A DNA stretch of 33,756 nt, taken from GCA-2862585 sp965661345. Lineage in GTDB: Bacteria; Bacteroidota; Bacteroidia; Flavobacteriales; UBA7312. The DNA lies in NCBI GenBank assembly GCA_965661345.1, contig CBFIDK010000014.1, forward strand, positions 1-33,756. Reading direction: 5' to 3'. Below the pieces are notes generated by a model, which saw only the letters and a program-made list of their open reading frames with translations, made no database searches and was not told where the DNA came from. A program made the position numbers and the translations under genes. Positions 1 to 8,152 of the stretch are shown here, piece after piece. How positions within the stretch are numbered: the stretch's first letter is position 1; every line of letters begins with the position of its first letter.

Positions 1-576
1 CAACTAGATATAGTTGGACTATCAAATAGTCAAACTCAATCTGGTACATTCGCTCTGGTACTTGGCGAGGTTCAAGGAAGACGAAGATTACCAATTGTTA
101 TTGGCAACTTTGAAGCCAAAGCCATAGCAATTGCTTTAGACAATGAGTTTAAAAGTCAACGGCCAATTACACATGACTTATTTAAAAGCATTTGTAAAGG
201 ATATGACATTGTAGTACAAAAAATTGTAATCAGCTCCATCAACTCTGGTGGAATTTTTTCATCCATCATCTATTGCATTGATATGAACGGCAAAGAAATT
301 GAAATAGACTCTAGGACTTCCGATGCAGTGGCTATTGCTATTCGTTTTAAAGCGCCTATTTTCACATATGCCGTTATACTAGAAGAAGCTGGTATAATAT
401 TAGAGCAAGATATTACTGATGAAATAAAAACAATTGAAGAAAAAAAAGCTGAAAGCACTTCAAATTTTGAAAACTTTACCAATTCTGAACTAGAAGAAAG
501 GTTACAAAAAGCTATACTTGAAGAAGATTATGAGCTTGCCTCCAAACTGAGGGATGAAATCGATAACAGAAAATAA
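1..576 (+). CDS. Bifunctional nuclease (BFN/DUF151) family protein with C-terminal UVR motif, 5' end cut off
   Basis: The reading frame is open from base 1 to a TAA at 574-576, giving 191 visible residues; only a few N-terminal residues seem to be missing because the window starts at QLDIVGLSNSQTQSG, close to the usual N-terminus of this family. The body carries BFN/DUF151 hallmarks: a LPIVIGNFEAKAIAIAL segment and a DSRTSDAVAIAIRFKAPIF segment. The last 30 residues (ELEERL...YELASKLRDEI) form a UvrB/UvrC-like UVR motif, as in many Bacteroidota members. Members have been reported to have DNase/RNase activity or to act in stress and transcription; the role here is unknown. It is followed 10 bp later by the nucleoside transporter gene, so the two may be co-transcribed. 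Family call is firm, function is inferred. Confidence 0.85.
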   Translation, partial: QLDIVGLSNSQTQSGTFALVLGEVQGRRRLPIVIGNFEAKAIAIALDNEFKSQRPITHDLFKSICKGYDIVVQKIVISSINSGGIFSSIIYCIDMNGKEIEIDSRTSDAVAIAIRFKAPIFTYAVILEEAGIILEQDITDEIKTIEEKKAESTSNFENFTNSELEERLQKAILEEDYELASKLRDEIDNRK

Positions 577-586
577 AATTCAGCAT

Positions 587-2254
587 ATGCTTAGACACAT
601 AACCTTACTCCTTCTATCGCTAATCTCATTGAGCGTCAACGCCCAGGAATTAGATAGAAAATGGATATTTGAAAGCATCACTTCAATTAATGACACAACA
701 CCTTTACGAACAATTGGCACTGACGACTACATGCTTATCAACGACGATGGCACTTTCAAATACGAAATAGCCTCAATACCGTTAAAGGCCACTGGTTCAT
801 GGAGTATGGAAAATAAAGTGCTTCAATTTGACTACAACTTTCCAAATGATACCAGTCGATATTATGACGTATCGCTTAGTACAAATAGCCTTGTTCTTAC
901 AGAAAACAACATAAATTACGCCTTTACAACTAGTTTACAAGACTATAAAAATGACGGATTTAATTTAATGAATATCCTTAGAGGTCTTCTAGGGATAGCA
1001 GTATTAATTGGGATCGCTTTTATTTTTAGCAGAAATCGGAAAGCTATCAATTGGTCCTTAGTATGGAAAGGCATTCTCATCCAGATCATTTTTGCGCTAG
1101 CCATCCTAAAAGTCCCGTTAATACAAAAACTTTTTGACTGGCTAAGTTCTATTTTTGTAGTTCTTCTAGGCTTTACACAAGAAGGTTCATTATTTTTATT
1201 TGGAAATCTAATCAGCGATACAACGAGCTTTGGTTATATTTTTGCTTTTCAAGTCCTTCCTACAATACTTTTCTTTTCGGCTCTTACGAGCGTTTTATTC
1301 TACTACGGAATTCTTCAAAAGGTTGTTTACTTTTTTGCTCTAATAATGAAAAAGACCTTGAACTTATCAGGCTCTGAGAGTTTAGCAGCTATTGGTAATA
1401 TATTCTTAGGGCAAACGGAATCTCCCTTACTTATAAAACCATACATTGAAAAGATGACACTTTCAGAATTACTTTGTCTGATGAGTGGAGGAATGGCAAC
1501 AATTGCCGGAGGGGTGCTCGCTGCATATATTGGATTTTTAGGTGGCAATGACCCAGTTCAACAATTATTTTTTGCAAAGCATCTATTAGCCGCTTCTGTG
1601 ATGTCGGCACCTGCAGCTGTGGTAGCTGCTAAAATTCTACTTCCTGAAACTGAAGAAGTAAATCAAGACATGAATATCTCTGACGAACAATTAGGAAGTA
1701 ATGTTCTGGAAGCCATTAGTATTGGTACAGGACAAGGCATAAAATTAGCCGTAAACGTTGGAGCTATGCTACTCGTATTTATCGCATTTATTGCTATGGT
1801 AAATTATTTCCTCACAAATTTTGTTGGTGATTTAACCGGCATTAACGCATGGGTGGAAAACCTCACGGATGGTCAATTTAAAGGCTTTAGTTTAGAATTT
1901 ATACTAGGTTATGCGCTCGCACCTATTACATGGCTGCTTGGGGTATGCAAGGAAGATATCGTGTTGGTAGGGCAGCTTCTGGGTGAAAAAACCATTCTAA
2001 ACGAATTTGTAGCCTATGTATCTTTGGGCGAAATGAAAGCTTCATCAAGATTTTTTGAGGAAAAGTCAATCATAATTGCAACCTACATTTTGTGTGGATT
2101 TGCTAACTTTTCTTCTATCGGAATTCAAATTGGTGGTATTGGTGCTCTTGCACCGTCAAGAATGAAAGATTTATCAAGATTAGGAATATTAGCACTCATT
2201 GCTGGAACATTAGCGTGTTTGTTTACCTCAGTAATAGTAGGAATGATTTTATAA
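587..2254 (+). CDS. NupC-type concentrative nucleoside transporter with extra N-terminal secreted domain
   Basis: Predicted Na+- or H+-coupled nucleoside importer of the CNT family in the inner membrane. CNT signatures are clear: G-Q-T-E at residues 275-278, followed by a glycine-rich helix pair, then NEFVAYVSLGEM, then CGFANFSSIGIQIGG near the C-terminus. An upstream in-frame ATG at 554 overlaps the BFN gene by 23 nt; I prefer the ATG at 587 because it starts directly with a signal-peptide-like sequence (MLRHITLLLLSLISLSVNAQ). About 100 residues after that (roughly 20-120) form a hydrophilic, beta-rich, lipocalin-like region before the first transporter helix, which the classical ~400-residue NupC lacks; total length is 555. 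thyA begins 3 bp after the stop, so nucleoside uptake is placed with thymidylate synthesis. Transporter family is sure; substrate range and N-terminal domain role are not. Confidence 0.9.
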   Translation: MLRHITLLLLSLISLSVNAQELDRKWIFESITSINDTTPLRTIGTDDYMLINDDGTFKYEIASIPLKATGSWSMENKVLQFDYNFPNDTSRYYDVSLSTNSLVLTENNINYAFTTSLQDYKNDGFNLMNILRGLLGIAVLIGIAFIFSRNRKAINWSLVWKGILIQIIFALAILKVPLIQKLFDWLSSIFVVLLGFTQEGSLFLFGNLISDTTSFGYIFAFQVLPTILFFSALTSVLFYYGILQKVVYFFALIMKKTLNLSGSESLAAIGNIFLGQTESPLLIKPYIEKMTLSELLCLMSGGMATIAGGVLAAYIGFLGGNDPVQQLFFAKHLLAASVMSAPAAVVAAKILLPETEEVNQDMNISDEQLGSNVLEAISIGTGQGIKLAVNVGAMLLVFIAFIAMVNYFLTNFVGDLTGINAWVENLTDGQFKGFSLEFILGYALAPITWLLGVCKEDIVLVGQLLGEKTILNEFVAYVSLGEMKASSRFFEEKSIIIATYILCGFANFSSIGIQIGGIGALAPSRMKDLSRLGILALIAGTLACLFTSVIVGMIL

Positions 2255-2257
2255 AAT

Positions 2258-3052
2258 ATGCAACAATATTTAGACTTAATGACTAGAGTGATGAATGAAG
2301 GCACTCTGAAAGCAGACCGAACTGGAACTGGAACAAAAAGTGTTTTTGGACATCAAATGCGATTCGATCTATCCAAAGGCTTCCCTTGTGTAACCACAAA
2401 AAAGCTACACCTTCGTTCTATTATCCACGAACTCCTTTGGTTTCTTAAAGGAGATACCAATATTAAATACCTTAAAGATAATGGCGTTAGAATTTGGGAT
2501 GAATGGGCAGATGAAAATGGCGATTTAGGACACGTTTACGGCTACCAGTGGCGAAGTTGGCCAACTCCAGACGGAAGACATATTGATCAAATATCACAAG
2601 TTGTCAATCAGTTAAAAAATAATCCTGATAGCAGACGAATGATTGTCAGTGCTTGGAACGTTGGTGAAATTGAAGAAATGGCACTTCCACCCTGTCATGC
2701 CTTTTTTCAGTTTTATGTAGCTGACAGAAAATTATCTTGTCAATTATACCAGAGAAGCGCCGATATATTTTTAGGTGTTCCTTTTAACATTGCGTCTTAC
2801 GCTTTGCTGACAATGATGATGGCGCAAGTTTGTAATTTAGAAGTTGGTGATTTTGTTCATACCCTAGGTGATGCTCATATTTATACCAACCATTTTGAAC
2901 AGACTGAATTACAATTGAGTAGAGAGCTACGCCCTCTTCCAATTATGAAGATAAACCCAAATGTGAAAAGTATTTTTGACTTTACATACGAAGATTTTGA
3001 ACTGCAAAATTACGACCCACACCCACACATTAAAGGTAAAGTAGCAATTTAA
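2258..3052 (+). CDS. thyA: Thymidylate synthase
   Basis: Converts dUMP to dTMP with methylene-tetrahydrofolate as one-carbon donor and reductant, leaving dihydrofolate. The 264-residue length equals E. coli ThyA and the sequence is nearly collinear with it: DRTGTGT near residue 20, the HLRSIIHELLWFL segment, IWDEWADENGDLG, the catalytic Cys146 in LPPCHAFFQF, and FNIASYALL. The stretch usually reading QRSCD is QRSAD here, which does not touch the nucleophile. Starts 3 bp after the nucleoside transporter gene and ends 2 bp before the next gene, so it is almost certainly part of one operon ending with folA, which recycles the dihydrofolate it makes. Confidence 0.98.
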   Translation: MQQYLDLMTRVMNEGTLKADRTGTGTKSVFGHQMRFDLSKGFPCVTTKKLHLRSIIHELLWFLKGDTNIKYLKDNGVRIWDEWADENGDLGHVYGYQWRSWPTPDGRHIDQISQVVNQLKNNPDSRRMIVSAWNVGEIEEMALPPCHAFFQFYVADRKLSCQLYQRSADIFLGVPFNIASYALLTMMMAQVCNLEVGDFVHTLGDAHIYTNHFEQTELQLSRELRPLPIMKINPNVKSIFDFTYEDFELQNYDPHPHIKGKVAI

Positions 3053-3054
3053 TA

Positions 3055-4164
3055 ATGGCGAAAATAATTGTATTAGGCGCTGGACTTGTTGGAAATGTTA
3101 TAGCTAGAGATTTATCCAAAACACATGAGGTCACTTCTGTAGATTTTAATGAAAAAGCCTTATCGCCACTTTCAGAATTAGGGATACATACTATTCACGC
3201 TGATTTATCAGACGCTTACACCTTACAACGGCTTATTAGTAATTGTGATTTAGTAATTGGTGCGGCACCTGGTTTTATGGGCTACAAAATGCTTGAGACC
3301 GTAATAAAAGCAGGTAAAAATATTGTTGACATTTCTTTTTTTCCTGAAGATCCTTTTGGTTTAGATGAACTTGCCAAAGAAATGGGAGTTGTTGCGGTTA
3401 TGGATTGTGGTGTAGCGCCTGGAATGGGCAATATAATCTTAGGGCATCATGATAAACAAATGAAAATATCAGATTATGAATGTCTAGTCGGTGGTTTGCC
3501 CGAAGTTCGAGAATGGCCTTATGAATACAAAGCGGTCTTTTCACCTATTGATGTAATTGAAGAATACATAAGACCAGCACGGTTTATCCAAAATAGTCAA
3601 CTCTTAACTAAAGAAGCTTTATCGGACACGGAACTTATTGAATTTGAAGGCGTTGGCACACTTGAAAGTTGGAATTCCGACGGTTTGCGAACACTAATTG
3701 ATACCATGCCTCACATTCCAAACATGATTGAGAAAACACTTCGCTACCCAGGCTGTGTTGAATATTTGAAAGTATTAAGAGCTAGTGGTTTTTTCTCTTA
3801 TGATGAAATAGAAGTTAATGGACAAATGATAAAACCTATTGATTTGACTTCTAAACTCCTTTTTCCAAAATGGGAACTCAAAGAAGGCGAGAAAGATTTC
3901 ACAGTTATGAGAATTAGAATGACTGGTAAAGAAGATGAAAAAACCGTAACTTACCAATACAATTTACTTGATCGCCATCAAGACAATACCATTTCAATGG
4001 CTAGAACAACAGGCTTTACATGTACTGCAGTTGCAAATTTAGTTGTGAATGGAAAATATAATAGAATAGGCATTTCACCGCCTGAATATCTTGGCGAACA
4101 TTTTGAGTTTGTCAAAAATTATTTAGAAGATAGAGGTGTCATTTATACTGTAAATAAAAGCTAA
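3055..4164 (+). CDS. Saccharopine dehydrogenase family protein, L-lysine 6-dehydrogenase-like
   Basis: NAD(P)-dependent oxidoreductase of 369 residues. The N-terminus is a Rossmann fold with GAGLVG at residues 8-13, followed by VTSVDFN (dinucleotide-binding acidic turn). The middle has MDCGVAPGMGNIILG and a GGLPEVREWPYEYKAVFSP stretch, and later VFS...EEYIRPAR, an order I recall from L-lysine 6-dehydrogenases (lysine to allysine) and saccharopine reductases. Substrate cannot be settled from sequence. The gene sits between thyA and folA: it starts 2 bp after thyA and its stop overlaps the folA start (TAATG), so the three are translationally linked. Whether this reflects a one-carbon or amino-acid link or a mere operon passenger is open. 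Confidence 0.82.
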   Translation: MAKIIVLGAGLVGNVIARDLSKTHEVTSVDFNEKALSPLSELGIHTIHADLSDAYTLQRLISNCDLVIGAAPGFMGYKMLETVIKAGKNIVDISFFPEDPFGLDELAKEMGVVAVMDCGVAPGMGNIILGHHDKQMKISDYECLVGGLPEVREWPYEYKAVFSPIDVIEEYIRPARFIQNSQLLTKEALSDTELIEFEGVGTLESWNSDGLRTLIDTMPHIPNMIEKTLRYPGCVEYLKVLRASGFFSYDEIEVNGQMIKPIDLTSKLLFPKWELKEGEKDFTVMRIRMTGKEDEKTVTYQYNLLDRHQDNTISMARTTGFTCTAVANLVVNGKYNRIGISPPEYLGEHFEFVKNYLEDRGVIYTVNKS

Positions 4165-4664
4165 TGATAGTTTCCTTAATAGTTGCTGTATCAGAGAATA
4201 AAGTTATTGGAAAAGACAATGACTTAGTCTGGAATTTGCCAACAGACATGAAGTTCTTTAAAGATACAACCAAAAATCATTTTGTGATTATGGGTAGACG
4301 GAATTATGAGTCGATTCCTAGTAAGTTCAGACCTTTACCCAACAGAACTAATGTAATTGTAAGTAGACAAGAAAAACTAGAAGCTGAAGGGTGTATAGTT
4401 GTTGACTCTATTGAAAAAGCTATTGAATTAGCCAAAGTCGCTAAGGATCAGGAACCTTTTATCATTGGTGGAGGGCAAATTTATAAGTACGCTATTGACA
4501 ATCAATTAATTGATAGAGTATACTTAACACGAGTTCATACCGAGATTGAAGGTGATACTTTCTTTGAAGATTTAGACGATAGCTGGAAACTGGTTCATGA
4601 AAAACATCATCCAAAGGATGAAAGGCATCCTTTTTCGTTTACTTTTCAAACTTTTGAACGCTAG
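4164..4664 (+). CDS. folA: Dihydrofolate reductase
   Basis: Reduces dihydrofolate to tetrahydrofolate with NADPH. The protein is 166 residues, normal for bacterial DHFR. Visible signatures: MIVSLIVAVSENKVIG at the N-terminus, LVWNLPTDMKFFKD with the conserved substrate-binding acid Asp28, IMGRRNYESIP, the IIGGGQIYKYAI cofactor-binding stretch, and a C-terminal FTFQTFER strand. The ATG shares its A with the stop of the upstream dehydrogenase gene. The stop codon (4662-4664) overlaps tail-to-tail with the stop of clpX on the other strand inside a CTAG palindrome, so there is no room for a conventional terminator. Confidence 0.97.
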   Translation: MIVSLIVAVSENKVIGKDNDLVWNLPTDMKFFKDTTKNHFVIMGRRNYESIPSKFRPLPNRTNVIVSRQEKLEAEGCIVVDSIEKAIELAKVAKDQEPFIIGGGQIYKYAIDNQLIDRVYLTRVHTEIEGDTFFEDLDDSWKLVHEKHHPKDERHPFSFTFQTFER

Positions 4665-5899
4665 GCTACCTTTAATTTTTTAAGTTTTGAATTCTCAATT
4701 TTGCTTTGAGCATATTCCAAAGTGAGCTTAAATTCTTTAACGTCATCTTTTGACGGGCTGTCAAACATAACGTCAATCATTATGGTTTCGCAAATAGAAC
4801 GCAAACCCCTTGCCCCAAGCCTGAAGTCAATGGCCTTGTCTACGATATAATCTAAAACATTATCGTCAATAGTAAATGTTATTCCATCCATTTCAAAGAG
4901 CTTAGTATATTGCTTTGTTAAAGAATTTTTTGGCTCTGTAAGAATTTGACGTAAGGTAGTTTTGTCTAAAGGCTTGAGGTGTGAAAGCACTGGCAAACGC
5001 CCTATTAATTCAGGGATAAGCCCAAAACCTTTTAGATCTTGTGGCGATACGTATTGTAAAAGATTGTCTTTGTCTACTTTTTCTTTTTTAGTAGATGAAT
5101 ATCCAATAGCTTGAGTACTTAATCGTTTTCCAATTACTCTTTCAATGCCATCAAATGCACCTCCACAAACAAATAAAATATTTCGTGTATCAATAGAGAC
5201 CATTTTTTGCTCAGGGTGTTTTCTTCCGCCTTGAGGTGGAACCTGAACTACAGCTCCTTCGAGAAGTTTTAGCATAGCTTGTTGAACACCCTCACCTGAA
5301 ACATCTCTTGTAATTGATGGGTTATCGCTTTTTCTAGCAATTTTATCAATTTCATCGATAAAAACGATACCTCTTTGAGCGGCTTTTACGTCATAGTCGG
5401 CGGCTTGAAGTAATCTTGAAAGAATAGCTTCGACATCTTCACCTACATAACCAGCTTCAGTAAGAACAGTAGCATCTGCAATACAAAACGGAACGTTTAA
5501 AATTTTCGCAATAGTACGGGCGAGTAAGGTTTTACCCGTTCCGGTCTCTCCTACTAAAATAATATTAGATTTTTCAATCTCAATCTCCTCAGCATCTGTT
5601 GAGGGGGGTTGTACTAAACGCTTGTAATGATTATATACAGCAACTGACAATACCTTTTTGGCTTCATCTTGACCGATTACGTATTTATCTAGGTGAGATT
5701 TAATGTCAATAGGCTTCAATAGGTTCATTTGATCAGCAAGGACTTGCTGATCTTTACCTTCTTTTTCTGAATGAACAATACCAACGGCTTGTTCAATGCA
5801 ACTATCGCAAATATGCGAATCGATTCCAGCAATAAGTACATTTGTATCTTGCTTATCTCTACCGCAAAATGAACAATTGATATTTTTCTCTTTTGACAT
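4661..5899 (-). CDS. clpX: ATP-dependent Clp protease ATP-binding subunit ClpX
   Basis: AAA+ unfoldase that feeds tagged proteins to ClpP. From the ATG at 5899 the protein has 412 residues: zinc-binding domain with Cys9, Cys12, Cys31 and Cys34; Walker A GETGTGKT at 117-124; the GYVG pore loop; Walker B with IDEID; and an RKH loop (GGRKHPEQ). An upstream in-frame ATG at 5923 would add eight residues (MVFYYFCT) lying inside the terminator hairpin and promoter region, so I reject it; MSKEKN is a typical ClpX start. A good TAnnTTTG box ends 4 nt before the ATG, suggesting a separate, leaderless transcript despite the clpP gene upstream. The stop overlaps the folA stop. Confidence 0.97.
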   Translation of the reverse strand: MSKEKNINCSFCGRDKQDTNVLIAGIDSHICDSCIEQAVGIVHSEKEGKDQQVLADQMNLLKPIDIKSHLDKYVIGQDEAKKVLSVAVYNHYKRLVQPPSTDAEEIEIEKSNIILVGETGTGKTLLARTIAKILNVPFCIADATVLTEAGYVGEDVEAILSRLLQAADYDVKAAQRGIVFIDEIDKIARKSDNPSITRDVSGEGVQQAMLKLLEGAVVQVPPQGGRKHPEQKMVSIDTRNILFVCGGAFDGIERVIGKRLSTQAIGYSSTKKEKVDKDNLLQYVSPQDLKGFGLIPELIGRLPVLSHLKPLDKTTLRQILTEPKNSLTKQYTKLFEMDGITFTIDDNVLDYIVDKAIDFRLGARGLRSICETIMIDVMFDSPSKDDVKEFKLTLEYAQSKIENSKLKKLKVA

Positions 5900-5903
5900 G
5901 GTA

Positions 5904-5911
5904 CAAAAATA
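5904..5911 (-). promoter_or_regulatory. clpX: Predicted -7 promoter box of clpX (TATTTTTG)
   Basis: On the minus strand the sequence reads TATTTTTG TACC ATG, an exact match to the Bacteroidota -7 consensus TAnnTTTG, ending 4 nt before the clpX start. It lies in the T-rich tail of the terminator that follows clpP. No TTG -33 element at the usual spacing is visible, so this is a half-supported promoter. Confidence 0.55.
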
Positions 5912-5915
5912 ATAA

Positions 5916-5944
5916 AAAACCACACACCTTAGGCATGTGGTTTT
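5916..5944 (-). terminator. Rho-independent terminator after clpP
   Basis: Inverted repeat AAAACCACA (5916-5924) and TGTGGTTTT (5936-5944), a perfect 9-bp stem with an 11-nt loop. On the minus strand it is followed by a T-rich run (TTATTATTTTTG). It lies between the clpP stop (5968) and the clpX start (5899), so it should end or attenuate tig-clpP transcription before clpX. Confidence 0.75.
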
Positions 5945-5967
5945 GATTACTATTTAATTAGAAATTA

Positions 5968-6645
5968 TTAGGCTTTTTTGACTAGAACTTCGTCAATCAT
6001 ACCGTATTCTTTGGCTTCTTCAGCAGTCATCCAGTAGTCTCTGTCACTGTCTTTCCACACTTCTTCAAAAGATTTACCAGAGTGTTGAGCAATTATCTCA
6101 TACAATTCGTTTTTCAACTTTTGAATTTCTCGGGCAGTGATTTCAATGTCAGAGGCTTGTCCACTAGCACCTCCTAAAGGCTGATGAATCATTACTCTTG
6201 AGTGTTTTAAGGCAGTACGTTTTCCAGTAGCTCCAGCGCATAACAAGACAGCTCCCATAGATGCAGCCATACCCGTACAAATAGTTGCTACGTCAGGGTT
6301 TATGTATTGCATGGTATCGTATATACCTAAGCCGGCATAAACGCCTCCACCAGGTGAATTAAGATAAATTTGAATCCCTCTTTCTGAATCTACAGATTCT
6401 AAAAATAATAGCTGGGCTTGTATAATGTTAGCAACGTAATCGTTGATAGGAACGCCTAAAAAGATAATTCTATCCATCATTAATCGTGAGAATACATCCA
6501 TAGACGCTACATTCATAGAACGCTCTTCTATAATGGTTGGCGATATGTAGTTAGCGTAAGCTGACTGAAAACGATCAAGGGTTGTACTGCTGATGCCACG
6601 ATCTTTTGTGGCAAATTTTCTAAATTCTTCTGAAGGGTCAAACAT
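5968..6645 (-). CDS. clpP: ATP-dependent Clp protease proteolytic subunit ClpP
   Basis: Serine protease that forms the double-heptamer chamber used with ClpX. 225 residues. The catalytic triad can be read as Ser129 (GMAASMGA), His154 (MIHQP) and Asp203 (DRDYWMTAEEA). The YLNSPGGGVYAG segment forms the oxyanion/strand region and the C-terminus ends in ...YGMIDEVLVKKA. The N-terminus (about 40 residues before the conserved IIEERS) is longer than in E. coli and probably includes a propeptide. The gene lies 14 bp downstream of tig on the same strand and is followed by a terminator. Confidence 0.97.
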   Translation of the reverse strand: MFDPSEEFRKFATKDRGISSTTLDRFQSAYANYISPTIIEERSMNVASMDVFSRLMMDRIIFLGVPINDYVANIIQAQLLFLESVDSERGIQIYLNSPGGGVYAGLGIYDTMQYINPDVATICTGMAASMGAVLLCAGATGKRTALKHSRVMIHQPLGGASGQASDIEITAREIQKLKNELYEIIAQHSGKSFEEVWKDSDRDYWMTAEEAKEYGMIDEVLVKKA

Positions 6646-6659
6646 AGTTATAGTGTAGT

Positions 6660-8000
6660 TTATTTTTCAGAAGCTAATTTAACAAATTCATCGTAAGTGA
6701 CCTCTTTATTTTTGAGGGTAAACTTTTCTTTGTATAAACTCATGGTTTTCACATCGTAAAGTTGATTGTAAACTTTCTTACGTTCTTCTTCGTTGCCGAG
6801 TACTTGAATGGCAATTTCTTCGAGTTTTTTGTCATCTGGAGCTGGCTGGCCGTACTGTGCAAAATTAGACGTAATCAACTCTTTTGTATGTGTAATTACA
6901 TCTTCATTTTTAACTTCTAGTTCGTTTTCCTTAATGATTTTATTTTCAATCAACTGCCATTTTAAGCTCTTAGAGTATTGCTCGTATTCTTGCTCTACTT
7001 GTTCTGCCGTAAGGCCTTGCTCATTGGTAGTAACCAACCATTTCTTCAAAAATGCATCGGGTAGTGAAAGTTTAGTTTTTTTGATTAAGTGTAAAATCAC
7101 ATCGTTTTTCAACTTATTATCACTTTCGCTAACAAATGATTTTTCTACTTCTTCTTTAATTTTAGCTCTAAATTCTTTTTCACTTTTGACAGTATCTTTT
7201 CCAAATACTTTATCAAATAATTCTTGATTTAAATCAGCCGGTTGCATTCTGCTAATTTTTGAAACTTTGAAAATAAAGTCGCTATCCAAATTTTCAAGCT
7301 CATCCTTTTTGATGTTCAACATGTGGTGAGCATCGTTTGAAAAGTCTTTTGTAATGCGAAGTTTTACTTCATCCCCCTCAGATAAACCCACTAATACTTT
7401 TTGGGCTTTTTTGTCTTGAATAATATCTAGAGCAACTGAAGAGGTATGATTTATTCCTCCTTCTAAAGGATTCCCTTCCTCATCCAATTGAGAAAACTCA
7501 CCCATCATTAAGTCTGTTATTTCAGACTTTTCAGGCTGAGTCATTTTTCCATAGCGCTTTGCCATATCGGTAGCGTAATGGTCAACCATTTTTTTATCGG
7601 CTACGATTTGGAGATAATCGAATTTAGATTTTTTGTCAAGACTCACATTGAATTCTGGAGCAAGTCCCATTTCGTATTCAAATTCAAGATCAGAAGCACT
7701 ATCCCAATCAACTTCTGATGTCAATGGTAATGGGTTTCCTAAAACTTCAATTTTATTTTCTGTAATGTGCTTATATATTGCCTCTTGGAGTATTTTGTTA
7801 ACCTCATCAACTAGCACCGATTTACCAATCATTTTTTTGACTTGGCCCATGGGCACTTTACCTTTTCTAAAACCAGGAATGCTTGCTGTTTTTCTATAGT
7901 TAACAATTACCGTTTCAACTTTTTCTTGATAGTCTTCACTAGTTAACTGAATCTTCAACTTGGCATTTAATGCATCTATATTTTCTTGTGTAATATTCAT
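6660..8000 (-). CDS. tig: Trigger factor (ribosome-associated chaperone)
   Basis: Chaperone that binds at the ribosomal exit tunnel and shields nascent chains. 446 residues, close to the usual length. The ribosome-binding signature GFRKGKVP is at residues 43-50. A diverged FKBP-like PPIase region follows at roughly 150-245, and the rest is the long helical C-terminal substrate-binding cradle with many Lys/Glu residues. The order tig-clpP-clpX is the classical protein quality-control cluster. A promoter box (TACTTTTG) lies 31 nt upstream of the ATG. The PPIase active-site residues look degenerate, as in other Bacteroidota trigger factors, so prolyl isomerase activity is uncertain. Confidence 0.95.
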   Translation of the reverse strand: MNITQENIDALNAKLKIQLTSEDYQEKVETVIVNYRKTASIPGFRKGKVPMGQVKKMIGKSVLVDEVNKILQEAIYKHITENKIEVLGNPLPLTSEVDWDSASDLEFEYEMGLAPEFNVSLDKKSKFDYLQIVADKKMVDHYATDMAKRYGKMTQPEKSEITDLMMGEFSQLDEEGNPLEGGINHTSSVALDIIQDKKAQKVLVGLSEGDEVKLRITKDFSNDAHHMLNIKKDELENLDSDFIFKVSKISRMQPADLNQELFDKVFGKDTVKSEKEFRAKIKEEVEKSFVSESDNKLKNDVILHLIKKTKLSLPDAFLKKWLVTTNEQGLTAEQVEQEYEQYSKSLKWQLIENKIIKENELEVKNEDVITHTKELITSNFAQYGQPAPDDKKLEEIAIQVLGNEEERKKVYNQLYDVKTMSLYKEKFTLKNKEVTYDEFVKLASEK

Positions 8001-8031
8001 ATTGTTAGAACTTCTAATATTTATGGGGGTG

Positions 8032-8039
8032 CAAAAGTA
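8032..8039 (-). promoter_or_regulatory. tig: Predicted -7 promoter box of tig-clpP (TACTTTTG)
   Basis: The minus strand reads TACTTTTG CACC, an exact TAnnTTTG match, with the tig ATG 31 nt downstream. No matching -33 TTG at 17-21 bp is visible. The 152-bp gap 8001-8152 between tig and the acetyltransferase gene otherwise holds only AT-rich sequence. Confidence 0.55.
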
Positions 8040-8152
8040 ATTATTATTATGAGATTAAGTCGTCAGATAGCCGTTAAATACACATATTTAAGGCATGAAA
8101 TTATAATTTTCAAAACTTAATAATAGCAATTTCGAATGAACAAAGGTGTTAT

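Noticed and set aside
6808..7227. 139-residue plus-strand ORF inside trigger factor
   Set aside because: It is the complement of a firmly identified gene, with Ser/Leu/Phe-rich low-complexity content and no recognisable motif.
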